The notes: generated by a model from the sequence alone, not told the origin. Positions 12,992 through 20,699 are shown, counted from the first letter of the stretch. The stretch is 25,256 nt of DNA from Candidatus Microgenomates bacterium (GCA_015485895.1 WFSR01000004.1:1-25256); one strand, 5' to 3'. Made by a program: numbers and translations.

Positions 12992-13348
12992 CTAAAATTC
13001 TAATCCTCCCTTCCTGGCTCCATCGGCCAAAGCTTTTACCCGACCGTGATAAATATAACCACTACGATCAAAGGCCACTTTCTTAATTCCCTTCTTAAGA
13101 GCTCGGCGAGCCAATTCTTGACCCACTAGCTGCGCCTGCGCTACCCGAGATAGTTTTTCCTTTTGATATTTTTTTATTTTCAAAAGTGCCTTACTAGAAA
13201 AGGCTGCCAATGTTTGACCACTGGTAATATCCACAACTTGAGCCCAAACATGACGATTGGAGCGGAAAATGGTTATTTTCCGTTTCCGCCCCCGCTGATG
13301 TAATTTATAACGAACTCGCTGTTGGCGCTTTTTCAGACTAGATTTCAT
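12992..13348 (-). CDS. rplR: 50S ribosomal protein uL18
   Basis: 118 residues, a 5S rRNA-binding protein of the central protuberance. Recognisable segments are the basic N-terminus (KKRQQRVRYKLHQRG), ITIFRSNRHVWAQVVD, and VAFDRSGYIYHGRVKALADG with the C-terminal ARKGGLEF. Length matches the family. It lies one base after rplF and 8 bases before rpsE. Confidence 0.95.
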   Translation of the reverse strand: MKSSLKKRQQRVRYKLHQRGRKRKITIFRSNRHVWAQVVDITSGQTLAAFSSKALLKIKKYQKEKLSRVAQAQLVGQELARRALKKGIKKVAFDRSGYIYHGRVKALADGARKGGLEF

Positions 13349-13349
13349 T

Positions 13350-13892
13350 TTAAGCTCCTGCCTTGGCCACTTTTCCTGGCTTTAATTTTACCACCTCATT
13401 TTGGTAACGAATACCTTTGCCTTTGTAAGGATCTGGTGGCCGTAAGCGACGCATTTTCGCCGCTACCTCACCCACCAATTGCCTGTCAGCCCCTCTAACC
13501 GTTACCAAATCACCGTTAACTACAAACTTAACCCCATCGGGTGGCTCAATCTTTACTTGGTGAGAAAAACCAACACGAAAAATAACCGCCTCCCCATCAA
13601 GCTGTGCTTTATAACCTGTTCCGACTACCTGAAGAGTCTTTTCCCACCCCTTTTCTACACCTTGCACTGCATTAGCGAGCAAGCTACGCCAAGTACCCCA
13701 TAAAGCTTTTGTCTGGCGGCTATTATCTTCGGGAGAAATAAGTATTTGCTTATTATCAACTTTTACTTTCAAGCTAATCGGTAAGGAAAATGACAACTCA
13801 CCTTCCTTCCCTTTAATCGTAACTTTTCGTCCTTCCAATTGGACCGTTACTGAGTCAGGGATTTCTATTGGCTGGCGACCTATTTTCGACAT
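13350..13892 (-). CDS. rplF: 50S ribosomal protein uL6
   Basis: 180 residues from the ATG at 13892; this start, one base after the rpsH TAG, gives the standard MSKIGRQPIEIPDSVTV beginning. uL6 lies at the base of the GTPase-associated centre. Two similar beta domains are visible, with GKEGELSFSLP in the first and VGFSHQVKIEPPDGVKF in the second, then the rRNA-binding RRLRPPDPYKGKGIRYQNE motif near the C-terminus. Confidence 0.96.
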   Translation of the reverse strand: MSKIGRQPIEIPDSVTVQLEGRKVTIKGKEGELSFSLPISLKVKVDNKQILISPEDNSRQTKALWGTWRSLLANAVQGVEKGWEKTLQVVGTGYKAQLDGEAVIFRVGFSHQVKIEPPDGVKFVVNGDLVTVRGADRQLVGEVAAKMRRLRPPDPYKGKGIRYQNEVVKLKPGKVAKAGA

Positions 13893-13893
13893 T

Positions 13894-14283
13894 CTAGCGC
13901 AAAAGAAGGGCGGCAATAATTTCGCCGCCAATATTTAACTTCTTGGCTTTAGCTGCAGTCATCACCCCATGGGAGGTAGAAATAATCACCATTCCTTTCC
14001 CTGAAGGAAAGGGCAATCTGTTGGTACCGCTATAATAACGCCGGCCCGGTTTTGAAAAGAGCCGAACATCCCGCAGCACCGGCTGATGGCCTGTAAAACT
14101 AAGGGCAACTTTCATCATTTTAGAACCGCCCTTTTGCACCTCTACCTTGGTTAATACCCCTTTTGTCTGTAAAAGCTTAGCCACAGCCAAATTTAGCCGC
14201 GTCAAAGGTGCTTTAACCTCCGCCCGCTGGACTCGGGCAGCGTTTTTCAATCGGATAAGAAAATCCCCAATCAAATAATTCAT
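13894..14283 (-). CDS. rpsH: 30S ribosomal protein uS8
   Basis: 129 residues from the ATG at 14283, preferred over an in-frame TTG nine bases upstream. uS8 binds helix 21 of 16S rRNA in the body of the small subunit. The N-terminus (IGDFLIRLKNAARVQRAEV) and the C-terminal GKGMVIISTSHGVMTAAKAK with IGGEIIAALL match the family. The FSKPGRRYYSG segment corresponds to the conserved SKPGRRVY. The gene starts two bases after the rpsN stop. Confidence 0.96.
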   Translation of the reverse strand: MNYLIGDFLIRLKNAARVQRAEVKAPLTRLNLAVAKLLQTKGVLTKVEVQKGGSKMMKVALSFTGHQPVLRDVRLFSKPGRRYYSGTNRLPFPSGKGMVIISTSHGVMTAAKAKKLNIGGEIIAALLLR

Positions 14284-14285
14284 TT

Positions 14286-14471
14286 TTACCAACTAGCCTT
14301 TTTCACTCCCGGGAGTTCGCCTTTCATTGCCAATTTCCGAAAGCAAAGCCGGCAAAGACCAAAGTAACGAATATAACCTCGCGACCGACCACAAAGCCGG
14401 CAACGATTACGATAACGCCCTGCGTATTTTAACTGTTTCTTTTCACGCACTATTTTTGCTTTATTAGCCAT
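14286..14471 (-). CDS. rpsN: 30S ribosomal protein uS14, short zinc-binding type
   Basis: 61 residues from the ATG at 14471. It is the short 'type Z' uS14, with zinc cysteines C24, C27, C40 and C43 (CRLCGR and CRLCFR) and the typical end GELPGVKKASW. uS14 is in the head of the small subunit. An in-frame TTG further upstream is less likely to be the start. The ATG region overlaps the rplE 3' end by 8 bases. Confidence 0.96.
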   Translation of the reverse strand: MANKAKIVREKKQLKYAGRYRNRCRLCGRSRGYIRYFGLCRLCFRKLAMKGELPGVKKASW

Positions 14472-15009
14472 TTTTTTGCCTCTCAAAAATTGCCCCCAAG
14501 CTCTCTAGTAAAACTTGAGCTTCTTGGGAATTCTCGGTTGAAGTTACAATCGTGATTTCCAATCCCTTTATCCGGTGCACTTGGTCAGGAACAATTTCTG
14601 GAAATACTACCTGTTCGCTAATGCCTAACGTATAATTACCACATTTATCAAAGCTTTGCAATGGCAAACCATGAAAATCACGTAGTCGGGGCAACACTAA
14701 ATGGAATAACTTTTCCAAAAAATCCCACATTCGCCGCCGCCGTAAAGTAACCCGCAAACCAATCGGCTCATTCTTGCGGAGATGAAAGCCAGAGACCGCC
14801 CGACGTGCTCGGCGCACCTGAGGCCACTGACCAGTAATTGCCGCCAGTTCCTTTTTGGCTTCTTCAACAGCATTTTTATCATCCCGAAAACTGGCGATAC
14901 CCATATTAACAACCACTTTCTTCACCCGCGGTACTGCCAGGGAATTTTTCTTCCCCAACTTTTTCTGCAATACAGGAACAATTTTCTCTGAAAAGTCTTT
15001 AGCGAGCAT
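14464..15009 (-). CDS. rplE: 50S ribosomal protein uL5
   Basis: 181 residues; uL5 binds 5S rRNA and forms an intersubunit bridge with uS13. Clear segments are VPRVKKVVVNMGIASFRDD, the TGQWPQVRRARRAVSGF region, IGLRVTLRRRRMWDFLEKL, LPRLRDFHGL, and FPEIVPDQVHRIKGLEITIV near the end. The usual 'FDGxGNYxxGIxE' motif reads FDKCGNYTLGISE. Its start lies inside the end of rplX (11-base overlap) and its end overlaps rpsN. Confidence 0.96.
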   Translation of the reverse strand: MLAKDFSEKIVPVLQKKLGKKNSLAVPRVKKVVVNMGIASFRDDKNAVEEAKKELAAITGQWPQVRRARRAVSGFHLRKNEPIGLRVTLRRRRMWDFLEKLFHLVLPRLRDFHGLPLQSFDKCGNYTLGISEQVVFPEIVPDQVHRIKGLEITIVTSTENSQEAQVLLESLGAIFERQKNG

Positions 15010-15322
15010 TTTCCCCTCCGTCTAATAAACTACCGCAATGGCGGCAAACACGTAACTTGCGTCCTTTTTCAACCCGATAGGCTACCCGCGTAGGCCGATG
15101 GCAGTGAGGGCAAACTACCATCACTTTAGACGCTGCCAGTGGTTTTTCTATTTCTAAAATGCCGCCTGGTTGCTTACCCTGAGCCTTCACATGTTTTTTA
15201 ACGATGTTTATCCCCTCAACCACCACCACATTTTTCCTAGGTAGCACTTTTTTGACCTTACCCCGGCGTCCTCGATCTTTACCCAATAAAATTACAACCT
15301 CATCACCACGGTGAACTTTCAT
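14999..15322 (-). CDS. rplX: 50S ribosomal protein uL24
   Basis: 107 residues; an assembly-initiator protein binding domain I of 23S rRNA near the exit tunnel. The KOW motif is at the N-terminus (GDEVVILLGKDRGRRGKV), followed by VVVVEGINIVKKHVK. The C-terminal part has two cysteine pairs, C71-x2-C74 and C93-x2-C96, a zinc-ribbon-like arrangement found in part of the bacterial family. The start codon follows the rplN stop with no gap (TAAATG). Confidence 0.95.
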   Translation of the reverse strand: MKVHRGDEVVILLGKDRGRRGKVKKVLPRKNVVVVEGINIVKKHVKAQGKQPGGILEIEKPLAASKVMVVCPHCHRPTRVAYRVEKGRKLRVCRHCGSLLDGGENAR

Positions 15323-15691
15323 TTAGAAAACCTCCTTCGCCAAAGAGACAATTTTATTATAGCCGTGATCTCGGATTTCTCGGGCAACCGGTCCAAAGAC
15401 TCGACTTCCCCGAGGATCGCCATGGTCATCAATAATCACCGCTGCATTATCATCGAAACGAATATAAGAGCCGTCTCTCCTGCGGATTTCTTTACGGGTG
15501 CGGACTATTACTGCCTTTACTTTTTCTTTTCGCTTCACCAACCCATCGGGAGTGGCTTCTTTCACTACCGCTAAAATCTTATCGCCAATCCGGGCATAAT
15601 AGCGGCGGCTGCCGCCATAAGTATGAATAAGCATTAATTTCTTAGCTCCGGTATTATCAGCAGCGGTTATAATCGATCTCAATTGCAACAT
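15323..15691 (-). CDS. rplN: 50S ribosomal protein uL14
   Basis: 122 residues from the ATG at 15691; this start gives the typical MLQLRSIITAADNTGAKKL, while the frame upstream of it belongs to the rpsQ 3' end. uL14 lies at the subunit interface and contacts 16S helix 14. Conserved parts are IGDKILAVVKEATPDG, KAVIVRTRKEIRRRDGSYI and DDNAAVIIDDHGDPRGSRVF with the closing GPVAREIRD. Length equals the family norm. Confidence 0.96.
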   Translation of the reverse strand: MLQLRSIITAADNTGAKKLMLIHTYGGSRRYYARIGDKILAVVKEATPDGLVKRKEKVKAVIVRTRKEIRRRDGSYIRFDDNAAVIIDDHGDPRGSRVFGPVAREIRDHGYNKIVSLAKEVF

Positions 15692-15692
15692 T

Positions 15693-15971
15693 TTAAGCTT
15701 GACGTAAAATTTTAACAATCTGAAAACGCTTTAATTTGCTCAAAGGACGCACCTCTTTAATTTTCACCCAATCACCCTCCTTAGCACCCAAGCGGTTATC
15801 GGCATAAAATTTCTTGCGGCGTACCACAATCCGCCGGTAAAGAGGGTGAGGACGGCGCTCTTCAAGTAAAACCACCGCCGTCATTTTCATTTTAGCCGAA
15901 ATAACTCGGCCTTGGAAAAACTTTCCTCGCTGAGCCTTGGTCAATTTTTCCCCTTTTACTTTTTCGGTCAT
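15693..15971 (-). CDS. rpsQ: 30S ribosomal protein uS17
   Basis: 92 residues, an OB-fold primary 16S rRNA-binding protein. The typical pattern is GRVISAKMKMTAVVLLEERR, HPLYRRIVVRRKKFYADN (the 'K' -rich loop) and GDWVKIKEVRPLSKLKRFQI. It overlaps rpmC by four bases (ATGA) and is followed by rplN after one base, in standard spc order. Confidence 0.95.
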   Translation of the reverse strand: MTEKVKGEKLTKAQRGKFFQGRVISAKMKMTAVVLLEERRPHPLYRRIVVRRKKFYADNRLGAKEGDWVKIKEVRPLSKLKRFQIVKILRQA

Positions 15972-16189
15972 TTCTTACTTTTCCCCCGAACTTTTAATTC
16001 TTCTTCATGCAAAAATGTCTTCAAGACAGCAATTTCGTGGCGTAATTGCCGCAAAAGGTGAACATTAGCCAACTGGCCGCGAACTAGCTTCATTCTCGCT
16101 AGCATCAATTCTTTTTCCTTTTTGGCCACTTCCGACCTAACAGCTTTTGCCGGTTTTGCTCGCCATTCTTGTTTTTCTTGTCTTTTCAT
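15968..16189 (-). CDS. rpmC: 50S ribosomal protein uL29
   Basis: 73 residues, two long helices. uL29 sits at the tunnel exit and forms part of the docking site for nascent-chain factors. The core KEKELMLARMKLVRGQLANV and RQLRHEIAVLKTFLHEEEL fit the family's '...L...RF....GQL.N...IR..RR.IARI.T' pattern, although the family's GQLxN followed by helix 3 is diverged. Position between rplP and rpsQ, with ATGA overlaps on both sides, makes the identification secure. Confidence 0.92.
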   Translation of the reverse strand: MKRQEKQEWRAKPAKAVRSEVAKKEKELMLARMKLVRGQLANVHLLRQLRHEIAVLKTFLHEEELKVRGKSKK

Positions 16190-16593
16190 GATCGTTGAAT
16201 AATTTTCGTTGCCAATGGTAACTTCATAGCTGCCCGCCGTAACGCCTCTCGGGCCATCTTTTCTTCCACTCCGCTTAATTCAAAAAGCACCTTACCGGGA
16301 CGGATAACGGCCACATAGGTGTCAATATCTCCTTTCCCCCCTCCCATAGTCGCCCCGGCCGGCTTTTTAGTCACCGGCTTGTCGGGGAAAATTCTAATCC
16401 ACATTTTACCACTCCGCTTGGTAAAATTGGTAACTGCCCGGCGGGCAGCTTCAATTTGAGCCGCTGTCAGCCAACCTTTTCCCTGACTCTTCAATCCTAT
16501 CTCCCCAAAAGCCAGAGAATAGCCCGATTGAGCCTTGCCGCCAATCCGGCCCCGAAATTGTTTACGATATTTGCTTTTTTTTGGCTGTAACAT
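16186..16593 (-). CDS. rplP: 50S ribosomal protein uL16
   Basis: 135 residues; uL16 helps position the A-site tRNA acceptor arm. The family's N-terminal 'MLxPKRxKYRKxxRGRxxG' reads MLQPKKSKYRKQFRGRIGG. Further matches are FGEIGLKSQGKGWLTAAQIE, ARRAVTNFTKRSGKMWIRIF, PDKPVTKKPAGATMGGGKGD and the C-terminal PLATKII. The usual MGxGKG is MGGGKG. Its ATG overlaps the rpsC stop by one base and its stop overlaps the rpmC start. Confidence 0.96.
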   Translation of the reverse strand: MLQPKKSKYRKQFRGRIGGKAQSGYSLAFGEIGLKSQGKGWLTAAQIEAARRAVTNFTKRSGKMWIRIFPDKPVTKKPAGATMGGGKGDIDTYVAVIRPGKVLFELSGVEEKMAREALRRAAMKLPLATKIIQRS

Positions 16594-17243
16594 TAGCGCT
16601 CCCCTCGGTTAATGTACACTTTAAGACCAATATAGCCAGAACGGGTGAGAATAGGGCGTTGAGCATAGTCAACTTGACTTCGCAAAGTATTAAGCGAAAC
16701 TTGCCCCCGGTAAAACTTTTCCTGCCGGGCAATTTCAATACCATTGATTCTACCTTTGAGAATAATTTTTACCCCTCTAGCCCCAGCGGCCATAATTCGG
16801 TCCATTGCCTGATTCACCACTCGCCGATAAGGCATCCGCCGCAACAACTGACTAGCAATTCGTTCAGCTACCACTTTTGCCGAAAGATCGGGTGTTTTGT
16901 ATTCTTCTACCTCTAACTCTAAATTCTTCCCTGGTTGACTAATAGTTTTAATCATTGCCACCAGTTGTCTTTTTAATTCCTCCAAACCCTTGCCGCCGCG
17001 CCCAATAACCAAACCTGGCCGGGTAACGACTAAAGTAATTTTCATCTTACGGTGAAAACGTTCAATTTCCACCGCCGCTAAGCCTGCCGAACGTAGTTTA
17101 TCCTCTAAGAAACGCCGCAGTTGGTAATCTTCCTGCCACAAATTAGGATAATCCTTCTTGCTGGAGAACCAGCGCGACACCCAATCCACCCCAATTTTTG
17201 GACTTCCCAACCGAAATGCTATCGGGTTAACTTTTTGCCCCAT
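16593..17243 (-). CDS. rpsC: 30S ribosomal protein uS3
   Basis: 216 residues from the ATG at 17243, giving the standard MGQKVNPIAFRLG start; the frame open upstream overlaps rplV. uS3 lines the mRNA entry channel and contributes to the ribosome's helicase function. The KH domain is visible with VIGRGGKGLEELKRQL, followed by the C-terminal domain RRMPYRRVVNQAMDRIMAAG and GARGVKIILKGRINGIEIAR. Overlaps rplV by 17 bases. Confidence 0.96.
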   Translation of the reverse strand: MGQKVNPIAFRLGSPKIGVDWVSRWFSSKKDYPNLWQEDYQLRRFLEDKLRSAGLAAVEIERFHRKMKITLVVTRPGLVIGRGGKGLEELKRQLVAMIKTISQPGKNLELEVEEYKTPDLSAKVVAERIASQLLRRMPYRRVVNQAMDRIMAAGARGVKIILKGRINGIEIARQEKFYRGQVSLNTLRSQVDYAQRPILTRSGYIGLKVYINRGER

Positions 17244-17613
17244 TTCCCTTTTTTCCCTCAAGACTAACAACTAAATGACTTCTCCGTTTTTGAATTTGCC
17301 CCTGATGAAAACGGGCGCTTCGGGATTTGTCTAATCGCTTGAGACGCATTCCTTCGTTAACAAAAATCTGATGAAAATGTAAGCTATCATCAGCAAGTTT
17401 AAAATTATGCTCAGCGTCAGCCAAAACCGTTTTAATAGCTTTCCAAAGATAACGGGCGCCCTTCTTCCGAATAAAGGGTAAAACTTCCAACGCTTCTTGG
17501 GGTGATTTGCCCCTAATGGCATCGACCACCAACCGCAATTTTCGCGGCGAGATTGGCAGCGATTTAGCTATTGTAGTTACCACCACCGGTGTTTCCTTTT
17601 TAGCTTTAATCAT
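17227..17613 (-). CDS. rplV: 50S ribosomal protein uL22
   Basis: 128 residues. uL22 has a globular part on the subunit surface and a beta-hairpin lining the exit tunnel, where macrolide resistance mutations occur in other species. The family pattern appears as LPISPRKLRLVVDAIRGKSP, KTVLADAEHNFKLADDSLHF and the hairpin KRLDKSRSARFHQGQIQKRR with SHLVV after it. A short polar C-terminal tail follows. Its start is immediately after the rpsS stop (TAAATG). Confidence 0.95.
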   Translation of the reverse strand: MIKAKKETPVVVTTIAKSLPISPRKLRLVVDAIRGKSPQEALEVLPFIRKKGARYLWKAIKTVLADAEHNFKLADDSLHFHQIFVNEGMRLKRLDKSRSARFHQGQIQKRRSHLVVSLEGKKGNGAKS

Positions 17614-17898
17614 TTAAGTTTTTTCAATAACCCGCTTAACCACCCGACCATGACCATGAAAAGTACGAGTAGGAGCAAATTCGCCAAGCCGGTGCCCTAC
17701 CATATCTTCAACTATAAAGACATCTAAAAAGCGGTGGCCATTGTGAATTAGGAAAGTGTGGCCCACAAATTCCGGCGGGATCTGACTAGCCCGAGCCCAA
17801 GTCTTAATCGGCTCCTTCTTGCCCACTTTTTTCTGAGCCAAAACTTTTTTCAGCAACTTTTGGTCAACATAAGGACCCTTACGGGCGCTGCGACTCAT
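17614..17898 (-). CDS. rpsS: 30S ribosomal protein uS19
   Basis: 94 residues; uS19 is in the small-subunit head and bridges to uL5. It begins MSRSARKGPYVDQKLLKKV, then has KTWARASQIPPEFVGHTFLI with HNG, and EDMVGHRLGEFAPTRTFHGH, all diagnostic. Length equals the norm. Its start overlaps the rplB stop by one base (TAATG). Confidence 0.96.
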   Translation of the reverse strand: MSRSARKGPYVDQKLLKKVLAQKKVGKKEPIKTWARASQIPPEFVGHTFLIHNGHRFLDVFIVEDMVGHRLGEFAPTRTFHGHGRVVKRVIEKT

Positions 17899-18659
17899 TA
17901 TTTACTCCGTCGTTTAATAATTAATCGGCTGGAATATTTGTGCCGGCGCCTAGTTATCTTGCCTAAAGCTTTCTTTCCCCAAGGTGTTTTCGGCGATTTC
18001 ATTCCGATTCCCGAGCGGCCCTCGCCCCCACCATGAGGATGTGAACCAGGATGTTGAGCAACTCCTCGGACAGTAGGACGTATGCCTCGGTGGCGCTTGT
18101 CACCAGCCTTTTCCAATTTTACCTTATTCCAGCCACTATTGCTAACTTGGCCAATAGTAGCCCGAATCCGAGGCGAAAAAATACGCAACTCCCCAGAAGG
18201 CATTTTGACAATGACTTTGTCACCTTCTTGACTTTGAATATAAGCGGCTGTCCCGGCACTACGGACAATTTGGCCACCTTTACCGGGGCGGATTTCTAAA
18301 TTATGGATAGGGACCCCAGCCGGAATTTTTGCCAAAGGCAAATTATTGCCTGGTTCAATAGGAGCTTTATCAGCAGCGATTACCTTAGCACCTATTTTTA
18401 ACCCCTCAGGAGCCAAAATATAACGGCGTTCTCCATCAGGATAAAGTAAAAGAGCTATTCGGGCAGTTCTATTAGGATCATAATCAATCGCCTCCACTCG
18501 GGCTGTCATATCACGTTTATCACGCCGCCAATCAATACGTCGCAGGTAACGCTTATGCTCGCCGCCATGGTGACGAACTGAAACATGGCCTCGACTATCA
18601 CGACCACCATGCTTTTTGCGAATGGTCAAAAGGTGGCGAATGTTCTTTTTAATTTTCAT
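17898..18659 (-). CDS. rplB: 50S ribosomal protein uL2
   Basis: 253 residues, about 20 shorter than E. coli uL2, mostly at the N-terminus. uL2 is needed for subunit association and supports peptidyl transferase. Conserved parts are GRDSRGHVSVRHHGGEHKR, DYDPNRTARIALLLYPDGE, IRPGKGGQIVRSAGTAAYIQ and the C-terminal HPHGGGEGRSGIG, where H207 corresponds to the functionally important His229 of E. coli. Just before it the usual 'AMNPVDHPHGGGEG' reads AQHPGSHPHGGGEG, so the Asp next to that histidine is Ser206. Overlaps rplW by 4 bases. Confidence 0.95.
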   Translation of the reverse strand: MKIKKNIRHLLTIRKKHGGRDSRGHVSVRHHGGEHKRYLRRIDWRRDKRDMTARVEAIDYDPNRTARIALLLYPDGERRYILAPEGLKIGAKVIAADKAPIEPGNNLPLAKIPAGVPIHNLEIRPGKGGQIVRSAGTAAYIQSQEGDKVIVKMPSGELRIFSPRIRATIGQVSNSGWNKVKLEKAGDKRHRGIRPTVRGVAQHPGSHPHGGGEGRSGIGMKSPKTPWGKKALGKITRRRHKYSSRLIIKRRSK

Positions 18660-18946
18660 TTTTTGGCTATCGTCAACTCTTTAATTGTTGTCCCCGAAGC
18701 TAATTGGATTAAAAATTTTTTCCGGGCTGGGCGTCGAAAAAGCCGCCGCTTATTCCAATTCATCTTAACCTTGCCTTTCCGTTGCAAGGATCGCACCCCA
18801 ATCACTCGCACCCCAAATAATTTTTCTAACCATTGGGCGGCTTGCTGCTTAGTTATCCCCGGCTGGGCCCAAAAATGGTAAAGCCCCCGTGCTTGATCAC
18901 GGACAGCTTTTTCACTCATGATAGGTTCCAAAAGGGGAAGAACCAT
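18656..18946 (-). CDS. rplW: 50S ribosomal protein uL23
   Basis: 96 residues from the ATG at 18946, which follows the rplD TGA after one base and gives the standard start (MVLPLLEPIMSEKA). An ATG 18 bases further upstream, inside rplD, is the alternative. uL23 lies at the tunnel exit and docks signal recognition particle and trigger factor. The segments PIMSEKAVRDQARGLYHFWA, KLFGVRVIGVRSLQRKGKVK and RRPARKKFLIQLASGTTI fit the family, with a divergent middle. Confidence 0.92.
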   Translation of the reverse strand: MVLPLLEPIMSEKAVRDQARGLYHFWAQPGITKQQAAQWLEKLFGVRVIGVRSLQRKGKVKMNWNKRRLFRRPARKKFLIQLASGTTIKELTIAKK

Positions 18947-18947
18947 C

Positions 18948-19622
18948 TCAATTAACCTGCCCATTTAAATTTTTAACAGTTTTTTCATCCAAAAGGAGGT
19001 AGCCCTGATTAAGAAGCCAGTGAATATTTATATTTTCCCCCCTCCGGAAAGATAACCTCTGACCATTTACCTCCTTCAGATTCCGCCAGCCTCGGCTTAT
19101 CTCGGTTGGTATCCCTGTTAAAATAATGCCTATTTTTCGGGCTGTAATTTCTCTCCCTTTCAAAAAATTTGCCAATTTTTCTTCTACCCGGCGTGTTTTA
19201 GGGGGAAGTTTCTGCCAACCAGCGGTAACTATCATCTTTCGACTGGCAAAATAGGAGCTAAAAACAGAAAAATAGGCTAACTTTTTCATTTTTTTAGGAA
19301 GGCGAAGATTCCAATCGCGATTACCCCGCGGACCGTGAGCAATACCACCGCCAACAAAAATTGGTGCATAGCGGTCACCGTGGCGGGCCCGACCTGTTCC
19401 TTTTTGAGCCCAAATTTTCCGTCGCGAGCCTTGCACTTCACCACGCGTTTTAGTTTTGGGGAAAGCACTTCGTTGGCGAGCTAAATAAACCCGTACCGCT
19501 TGGGCCACTAACTTCTCATTGGGCTTAATACCAAAAACTTCAGGATTAAGCTCAATCTTTCGGGCCAGCGAACGGCCACTAAGGGAATAAACTGGAATTG
19601 AAAAGGGGTTATTTTTCTTCAT
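18948..19622 (-). CDS. rplD: 50S ribosomal protein uL4
   Basis: 224 residues from the ATG at 19622, chosen because an AGGAGG ribosome site lies just upstream inside the rplC 3' end; a more upstream ATG at 19643 is in frame but would contain that site. uL4 extends a loop into the exit tunnel; in E. coli it also represses the S10 operon. The loop is clear: TKTRGEVQGSRRKIWAQKGT then GRARHGDRYAPIFVGGG. IAHGPRGNRDWNLRLPKKMK follows. The C-terminal domain is divergent. No uL4-binding leader was recognised before rpsJ. Confidence 0.94.
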   Translation of the reverse strand: MKKNNPFSIPVYSLSGRSLARKIELNPEVFGIKPNEKLVAQAVRVYLARQRSAFPKTKTRGEVQGSRRKIWAQKGTGRARHGDRYAPIFVGGGIAHGPRGNRDWNLRLPKKMKKLAYFSVFSSYFASRKMIVTAGWQKLPPKTRRVEEKLANFLKGREITARKIGIILTGIPTEISRGWRNLKEVNGQRLSFRRGENINIHWLLNQGYLLLDEKTVKNLNGQVN

Positions 19623-20286
19623 CTTTTTTCTCCTCCTTCTCATCCTCGGCTAGAGGAGTAAATCTCTTGGCCTGACCCTCCACCTCAAGATAAAGCCAAC
19701 TACCGTAGTGGCCAGGCACTGCTCCCCGCAGCCAAAGTTCGTTGTTGTTTTTATCTACTTTAACTACCAAAAGGTTTTTCACCGTAACCCGAACATAGCC
19801 ATAATGGCCGGGCATTTTTTTACCCTTAATCACCCGCCCCGGAGTTTGGGCACCAATTGACCCCGGAGCTCGTTCCCGATCAGATTGACCGTGTGTTTTT
19901 GGCTGACTGTGGAAGCCCCAGCGCTTAATGACCCCAGCAAAGCCGCGCCCCTTACTAATCCCAACAACCTTAACTTGCTGTCCAGGACGAAAAACATCCT
20001 CCACTTTAATTTCTTCTCCTAATTTTTCTGGCATCTCTTCGGCGGAAAGATTAATGAGTTTTCGGCCACCAATTTTTAGGCCTGCCTTTTTTAAAATTCC
20101 CGCCAGAGGGCGGGCAAGATGTTTCTTACTTTGACCTGTGGTCACCTGAACTTGCTTTCTGTCAGGATACAAATTGGTGACATAAACTGCTGGAGCGGCA
20201 ACAATCGTTATCGGCACTACATAACCTTCCTGGTCAAAAGCCTGGCGCATTTCTTTCTTCTGGGCAACAAAACTATTAATTTTCAT
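19609..20286 (-). CDS. rplC: 50S ribosomal protein uL3
   Basis: 225 residues from the ATG at 20286 (a GTG six bases upstream is the alternative). uL3 is an early assembly protein reaching toward the peptidyl transferase centre. The diagnostic loop is present: GISKGRGFAGVIKRWGFHS, HGQSDRERAPGSIGAQTPGR and VIKGKKMPGHYG. The N-terminus departs from the usual 'GxKxGMTQ', reading AQKKEMRQAFDQEGYVVPIT. The C-terminus ends in a Glu/Lys-rich tail. 95 bases separate it from rpsJ, one of the larger gaps of the cluster, and no clear promoter was seen there. Confidence 0.94.
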   Translation of the reverse strand: MKINSFVAQKKEMRQAFDQEGYVVPITIVAAPAVYVTNLYPDRKQVQVTTGQSKKHLARPLAGILKKAGLKIGGRKLINLSAEEMPEKLGEEIKVEDVFRPGQQVKVVGISKGRGFAGVIKRWGFHSQPKTHGQSDRERAPGSIGAQTPGRVIKGKKMPGHYGYVRVTVKNLLVVKVDKNNNELWLRGAVPGHYGSWLYLEVEGQAKRFTPLAEDEKEEKKDEEK

Positions 20287-20381
20287 TACCACAAATTTTA
20301 CACCCCTAATTCCTTAACCTTTAGATTTAATCGAAGTAGCCAGCCTCTACCGACTGTCTTTCCAAAACATAACCACCAGGC

Positions 20382-20690
20382 TTAAGTTTTAATTTCTACT
20401 TGCACCCCAGCCGGCAGTTCCAGATGCTGAAGACTGTCTAAAACTCGAGCATTAACGTTATAAATATCAATAACCCGCTTGTGAGTTAAAAGCTCAAAAT
20501 GGTCCCGCGCATCTTTATCGGTATGAGGGCTCTTCGTCACCACGAAAAGCCGGCGCCGGGTAGGCAACGGAACTGGCCCAACAATTTTGGCGCCACTGGT
20601 CACCACCGCTTCGATAATCTTTCCTGCCGCCTCATCAATAAGGCGGTAATCATATGATTTTAAACGTACACGCAATTTTTGCCTAGCCAT
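20382..20690 (-). CDS. rpsJ: 30S ribosomal protein uS10
   Basis: 102 residues; uS10 is in the small-subunit head and in other bacteria also serves as NusE in antitermination. It shows RVRLKSYDYRLIDEAAGKII, GPVPLPTRRRLFVVTKSPHT and HFELLTHKRVIDIYN, and ends with LPAGVQVEIKT, all typical. It starts nine bases after the tuf stop. The start codon lies in the inverted repeat CTAGCCA-A-TGGCTAG (20683-20697 on the plus strand), which could form a small hairpin at the initiation site. Confidence 0.96.
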   Translation of the reverse strand: MARQKLRVRLKSYDYRLIDEAAGKIIEAVVTSGAKIVGPVPLPTRRRLFVVTKSPHTDKDARDHFELLTHKRVIDIYNVNARVLDSLQHLELPAGVQVEIKT

Positions 20691-20699
20691 TGGCTAGCT

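Noticed and set aside
20287..20381. S10-type uL4-binding leader or promoter in the rpsJ-rplC gap
   Set aside because: No stable hairpin or promoter hexamers stood out, and the known leader lies before rpsJ, not after it.
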